Source: Desulfovibrionaceae bacterium UBA930 (GTDB lineage: Bacteria; Desulfobacterota; Desulfovibrionia; Desulfovibrionales; Desulfovibrionaceae). From it: a DNA stretch of 23,084 nt. The stretch lies in contig DBDO01000154.1 of assembly GCA_002293605.1 (NCBI GenBank), forward strand, positions 1 to 23,084, read 5' to 3'. Position numbers and translations under genes: made by a program. How positions within the stretch are numbered: the first letter of the stretch is position 1; each line of letters begins with the position of its first letter. The notes beneath the pieces are model-generated. The model was not told where the DNA came from. It ran no database searches and saw only the letters and a list, made by a program, of their open reading frames with translations. Below are positions 21,655 to 23,084 of the stretch, piece after piece.

Positions 21655-23084
21655 ATGACAGCACTGCACACGCTTACCCTTATTGAAATTCGCGATAAAC
21701 TCGCCAAGGGCGAGCTGCGCCCAACCCAGGCGGTTGAGGCCTCACTCGCCCGCATAGCCGAAACCGAACCCAAAATCCGGGCCTGCCTGACAGTGTGCGA
21801 AGAGGAGAGCCGGGCTGCGGCCCGTGCCTGTGAGGCCGAAGGCTATAGCCCTGGCAAGGCGCTTTGGGGCGTTCCGGTAACGGTCAAAGATCTTTTCTGT
21901 ACCAAGGGCATACGCACGACAGCCGCTTCCCGCATGCTGGAAAACTTCATTCCCCCTTATGACGCCTTTGTGGTGCGCAAGCTGAAAGAAGCCGGGGCGA
22001 TCATTGTGGCCAAGACCAACATGGACGAATTCGCCATGGGCGGCTCCAGCGAAACGGGCGCTTTTGGCGCTGTAAAAAACCCGTGGGATACGTCCCGTGT
22101 GGCGGGCGGTTCCTCCGGCGGCAGCGCGGCGGCCGTCGCAAATGGCGAAATACCGCTGGCGCTGGGTTCCGATACGGGCGGCAGCATACGCCAGCCCTGC
22201 TCCTTTTGCGGGGCGACGGGTATAAAGCCGACGTACGGCGCTGTGTCCCGGTACGGCCTCGTCGCCTACGCCTCCTCCCTCGACCAAATCGGCCCTATCG
22301 GGAATAATATCGATGATTGCGCCGCGCTGCTCTCGCTCATCTCCGGGCGGGACGGCATGGACGCTACCTGCACTCGGGACGCTGCTTTCGAATTCGAAAA
22401 TAATACGCCCGAGCGCATGGACGGCGTAAAGATCGGATTGCCCCGCAATTATTTCGGCGCGGGCATATCCAAGGACGTAAAAAGCGCCGTTTTAGCCGCG
22501 GCGCTGGAGCTGGAACAAGCCGGAGCAGCGCTTGAGGAATTCGAGATGCCGCTGATGGAGTATATGATCCCCGCCTACTATATAATAGCCTGCGCCGAGG
22601 CTTCGTCCAATCTCTCGCGCTATGACGGGCTAAAATACGGCTACAGGAGCCCAAACGCGGAGACGCTGCAAGAGGTATACCGCATGTCCCGCAGCGAGGG
22701 CTTCGGGCTTGAGGTCAAGCGCAGAATTATGCTCGGCTCATTTGTGCTCTCGTCGGGCTATTACGACGCCTACTATAAAAAGGCGCTCCAGGTTCGCGGC
22801 ATGATTCGGGCGGCGTACGACCGGCTTTTCGAGCGCTTCGACATGATAATCTCTCCGATTGCGCCCACGGCGGCGTATAAAATCGGCGAAAACGCAGGCG
22901 ATCCGCTCAAGATGTATATGGGGGACGTCTATACCGTTTCGGTAAATTTGGCCGGCCTCCCGGCTGTCGCGCTGCCCTGCGGTTTAGGGGCCAAGGGCTT
23001 GCCTGTTGGATTCCAGCTAATAGGACAAGCCTTTTCCGAAGCGAAGCTCGTATCCGCCGCGCGCGTCTATCAGCGCCGCACGGA
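21655..23084 (+). CDS. gatA: Glu-tRNA(Gln) amidotransferase subunit A, 3' end outside the window
   Basis: The reading frame starts at the ATG at 21655 (AGGAA 6-7 bases upstream). It runs open for 476 codons to the window edge, close to the usual length of about 485. The amidase-signature triad is K78 (VPVTVKDL), S153 (GGSSGGS) and S177 (DTGGSIRQP), matching the positions in characterised GatA. GatA releases ammonia from glutamine and passes it to GatB, which amidates misacylated tRNA. Because asnS is in this genome, the main role is probably Gln-tRNA(Gln). From roughly codon 130 onward the protein looks more like Clostridia than Desulfovibrio (GSSETGAFGAVKNPWD, GEIPLALGSDTGGSIRQP, AYASSLDQIGPIG), and ATA isoleucine codons become more frequent. 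See the finding on this gene. Confidence 0.93.
   Translation, partial: MTALHTLTLIEIRDKLAKGELRPTQAVEASLARIAETEPKIRACLTVCEEESRAAARACEAEGYSPGKALWGVPVTVKDLFCTKGIRTTAASRMLENFIPPYDAFVVRKLKEAGAIIVAKTNMDEFAMGGSSETGAFGAVKNPWDTSRVAGGSSGGSAAAVANGEIPLALGSDTGGSIRQPCSFCGATGIKPTYGAVSRYGLVAYASSLDQIGPIGNNIDDCAALLSLISGRDGMDATCTRDAAFEFENNTPERMDGVKIGLPRNYFGAGISKDVKSAVLAAALELEQAGAALEEFEMPLMEYMIPAYYIIACAEASSNLSRYDGLKYGYRSPNAETLQEVYRMSRSEGFGLEVKRRIMLGSFVLSSGYYDAYYKKALQVRGMIRAAYDRLFERFDMIISPIAPTAAYKIGENAGDPLKMYMGDVYTVSVNLAGLPAVALPCGLGAKGLPVGFQLIGQAFSEAKLVSAARVYQRRT

Overview
The window looks like the chromosome of a Desulfovibrio-type bacterium (Desulfovibrionaceae, Desulfobacterota). The basis is inference from a MucR-type zinc-finger regulator, an LPS heptose epimerase (so Gram-negative), GC-rich housekeeping genes, and small GC-rich palindromic repeats of a kind I recall from Desulfovibrio genomes. 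No rRNA, CRISPR array, transposase or phage module is visible.

Layout. 1-456: a minus-strand MucR-family regulator, followed by a strong palindrome. 457-892: a non-coding divergent spacer, AT-rich at first, ending in a strong hairpin just before the next ribosome binding site. 893-1984: a short unknown gene overlapping cbiC (cobalamin ring synthesis), then a possible 52-residue ORF. 2008-7711: a tightly packed plus-strand run of rfaD, asnS, an M18 aminopeptidase and an orphan YcaO-family gene. The YcaO gene carries an in-frame copy of a palindromic repeat. 7685-10331: a convergent minus-strand group of cvpA, mazG and an AI-2E-type permease (listed in order of transcription). 10643-11743: an HDOD-domain protein. 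11761-14289: a minus-strand lemA plus M48 membrane metallopeptidase pair. 14570-14896: a small acidic unknown protein. 14895-15045: a repeat and terminator block. 15062-17755: a GT-C glycosyltransferase with very long disordered tails at both ends. 17959-18035: a tRNA-Met(CAU) with a promoter and a textbook terminator. 18302-20383: a fused lysophospholipid-type MFS transporter and PlsC acyltransferase. 20435-21090: a low-GC island with a Sel1-like gene fragment and three identical 18-bp palindromes. 21286-23084: gatC and the start of gatA, which runs off the window.

How the genes fit together. Much of the window concerns the cell envelope (heptose epimerase, GT-C transferase, LplT-PlsC fusion, M48/LemA, CvpA) and translation (AsnRS, tRNA-Met, GatCA). 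Because AsnRS is present, GatCAB probably serves Gln-tRNA(Gln) formation. The observations most worth a second look are the palindrome cluster at 20892-21087, the repeat inside the ycaO reading frame, the apparent mosaic character of gatA, and the MFS-acyltransferase fusion lacking the ligase domain.
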